Assembly: GCA_018242525.1 (NCBI GenBank)
Contig: JAFEBS010000057.1
Location: 1-34,694 of the forward strand
Source: Planctomycetota bacterium
GTDB taxonomy: Bacteria; Planctomycetota; Planctomycetia; Planctomycetales; Planctomycetaceae
Length of the DNA stretch: 34,694 nucleotides
Reading direction: 5' to 3'
Each line of letters opens with the position of its first letter. The stretch's first letter is position 1. The position numbers and the translations under genes were made by a program. The notes beneath the pieces were generated by a model, which had not been told where the DNA came from, did no database searches, and worked only from the letters and a program-made list of their open reading frames with translations. This document shows positions 33,414 to 34,694 of this stretch, one piece after another.

Positions 33414-34415
33414 TTACTGACCGGTCAATTTGAGCAGGCGGATCGCATTGCCGCGGAAGATCTTGTATTGAACATCCTCCGGCAGATTCAGAGACGCCAG
33501 TAACTCGAACTGAGGGATTTTCTGTCCAGGCATCAGGACATCCGTCCCGAAGAGCAGTTGATTGGCATTGCGAATCAGGAACTCGCGTCCGAAAGCGGGA
33601 TCCCGCGCGATCGCTTTTTCGCCGCCCGGTTCGGACAGGTCGCCGTACAGGTTCGGATACTTTGCCATCAGGCGGTCGAGTGCTCCACCGGGCGTGACTT
33701 TCTTTGGAATTTCGGGATAGCGTCCGAAGTCCTCGAACGTCGCATCCCCACTGATCGAGGCCCAGAACCCGGCCGCATGGCCGATCAGCGGCAACTTCGG
33801 GAACGACGTCAATGCGTTCTCCAGTCGCGGCAAGCCGACCGTGTCCGGGTTGCGAATATCATCGAGATGAAACAGGATCGGCAACCCGACCAACTCACAT
33901 GCTTCGTACAACGCCATTTGTTGCGGCGCATCAAACCACAATCCAGTCTTGTGCTCACCAAGCCCCCGGCAGCCCGCCTCTTGATACCGTTTCAGGATGT
34001 CGACAATTCCCTTCACCCCCGCCACATGCCCCGTCCGTTTGCCGGGTTCGGTGACGGCACGCGGATCGACAGAGCAAAACGGAATGATGCGATCCGGATA
34101 CTCCTTGAACGCCTCGATCGCCGTCGTCACCGGTTGTGCCACCGGCGCCGATTCCGGCGAGATCAAGGGCAGGACACACGCTTTCTCGATGTTGTGATCG
34201 TCCATGAACCGCACAAGCAGGTCGGCTGTCAGTTCCTGCCCGAAGTAGAACGCGCCGAGATGCGTGTGAATGTCAATGTACTTGATTTTCGATGTTGTTC
34301 GCGCACCGGCAATCAACGGCATGCCGAGCGTCGCGACTGCTCCCAGCGAGGCGGCGAGGAAGCGGCGCCGTGTTGGCATTTGACTGTGCGTGTCTGCGTC
34401 AGGAAATGTGATCAT
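33414..34415 (-). CDS. Tat-exported amidohydrolase-family protein
   Basis: A 333-residue TIM-barrel metal hydrolase of the Amidohydro_2 type. The N terminus holds a twin-arginine signal (TRRRFLAAS, 16-24). HTH at 50-52 (in IDIHTHLG) supplies the first metal histidines; ILFHLDD, LIGHAAGFW and FGTDV supply the later His, His and Asp. These enzymes hydrolyse or decarboxylate small cyclic or carboxylic substrates. The ATG at 34415 has AGAGG about 7 bases upstream; ATG at 34379 would also leave the signal nearly intact. It is convergent with the oxidase operon (80 bp). The substrate is unknown. Confidence 0.86.
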   Translation of the reverse strand: MITFPDADTHSQMPTRRRFLAASLGAVATLGMPLIAGARTTSKIKYIDIHTHLGAFYFGQELTADLLVRFMDDHNIEKACVLPLISPESAPVAQPVTTAIEAFKEYPDRIIPFCSVDPRAVTEPGKRTGHVAGVKGIVDILKRYQEAGCRGLGEHKTGLWFDAPQQMALYEACELVGLPILFHLDDIRNPDTVGLPRLENALTSFPKLPLIGHAAGFWASISGDATFEDFGRYPEIPKKVTPGGALDRLMAKYPNLYGDLSEPGGEKAIARDPAFGREFLIRNANQLLFGTDVLMPGQKIPQFELLASLNLPEDVQYKIFRGNAIRLLKLTGQ

Positions 34416-34569
34416 GTGAATCCTCTGCTGATTGTGTTTTCAATTTCACACCGGCCAATGGATTGTTGATGACCGCTTTCCAGGCGAGTTCCTGCAGCAG
34501 CGTATTGAGTGCCGGGACGAGTTCAAGTGAGCCTTCGTGATGGTGATTACCAGAGAACGGAAGGTCAAG
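34399..34569 (-). pseudogene. C-terminal remnant of an unidentified gene
   Basis: This 56-codon frame lies between an in-frame TAA (34570-34572) and TGA (34399-34401). It reads well as protein, including SGNHHHEGSLELVPALNTLL and QELAWKAVINNPLAGVKLK, yet has no usable start codon early on and its upstream frame shows no homologous-looking sequence. Its stop overlaps the amidohydrolase start region, as a preceding co-transcribed gene would. I read it as the 3' end of a gene whose front has been lost or replaced. A frameshifted or chance frame is possible. Confidence 0.4.
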
Positions 34570-34694
34570 TTACTCGGTGTGTTTGGCAGGGCCATCGCCT
34601 TTTTCACGCTGGGCATCGGGTGCCACAGTTATGGAGGTTATGGAGTCCTCGACATGGCCGTGCCGCTTGTGCACTCGCACGGCCTTCCCGAAGA
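34540..34694 (+). CDS. Start of a putative lipoprotein gene (runs off the window)
   Basis: ATG at 34540 opens a frame to the window end (51 codons). The N terminus MVITRERKVKLLGVFGR and hydrophobic AIAFFTLGIGC form a lipoprotein signal with the lipidation cysteine at residue 27. The following GGYG-rich stretch is unremarkable. GTG at 34543 is an alternative start. It overlaps the minus-strand remnant by 30 bp. Too little is present to name a function. Confidence 0.55.
   Translation, partial: MVITRERKVKLLGVFGRAIAFFTLGIGCHSYGGYGVLDMAVPLVHSHGLPE

Overview
The window looks like a chromosomal segment of a planctomycete, probably of the Planctomycetaceae/Gimesia-Schlesneria kind. The reasons are an ECF sigma factor translationally coupled to a serine/threonine kinase, a DUF1501 Tat-exported protein, many lipoproteins and Tat precursors with unknown domains, an ImuB-type polymerase relative, moderately high GC, GTG/TTG starts, and dispersed palindromic repeats. 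This taxonomic call is inference from gene content; there is no rRNA marker. I saw no tRNA, rRNA, CRISPR array, insertion sequence or phage gene.

Layout. 1-2400: the tail of an upstream gene, a strong hairpin terminator and an MsbA-like ABC exporter with an unusual insertion. 2463-8396: a secreted alpha/beta hydrolase (minus), divergent from a three-gene ATGA-coupled operon: ECF sigma factor, membrane Ser/Thr kinase with an N-terminal anti-sigma-type zinc motif, and a large exported coiled-coil/HEAT protein. 8508-10745: two tandem paralogous Ldh-family NAD(P)-dependent 2-hydroxyacid dehydrogenases. 10990-13869: a PAS-GAF-REC regulator and a Hal2-like 3'(2'),5'-bisphosphate nucleotidase preceded by a structured leader. 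14041-17777: a YdeP-type molybdopterin oxidoreductase and a DUF1501 protein. 17858-21056: a HExxH lipoprotein (minus), a repeat-rich gap and imuB without imuA or dnaE2 beside it.

21197-33333 is the most interesting block. A PAS-PAS hybrid histidine kinase and an NtrC-type sigma-54 activator run leftward. Divergent from them is a nine-gene operon for a cbb3-type cytochrome oxidase: diheme lipoprotein cytochrome c, an unknown 4-TM protein, CcoN, CcoO, a CcoS-like protein, a 59-residue single-TM protein, the CcoI copper ATPase, a SafE/TauE-like membrane protein and a 4-TM DUF4405-like protein. A good -24/-12 (GG-N10-GC) element lies 59 bases before the first oxidase-operon gene, next to the sigma-54 activator. 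The first PAS domain of the kinase keeps histidine and arginine residues at positions resembling the haem ligand and oxygen-signalling arginine of FixL. My working hypothesis is a FixL-like sensor wired to a sigma-54 activator that controls a cbb3 oxidase in which the usual CcoP subunit is split into an anchor and a lipoprotein cytochrome.

33414-34694: a Tat-exported amidohydrolase (minus), a C-terminal gene remnant and the start of a lipoprotein gene running off the window. Starts were chosen from ribosome-binding sites, ATGA overlaps and paralogue alignment; several remain alternatives and are flagged.
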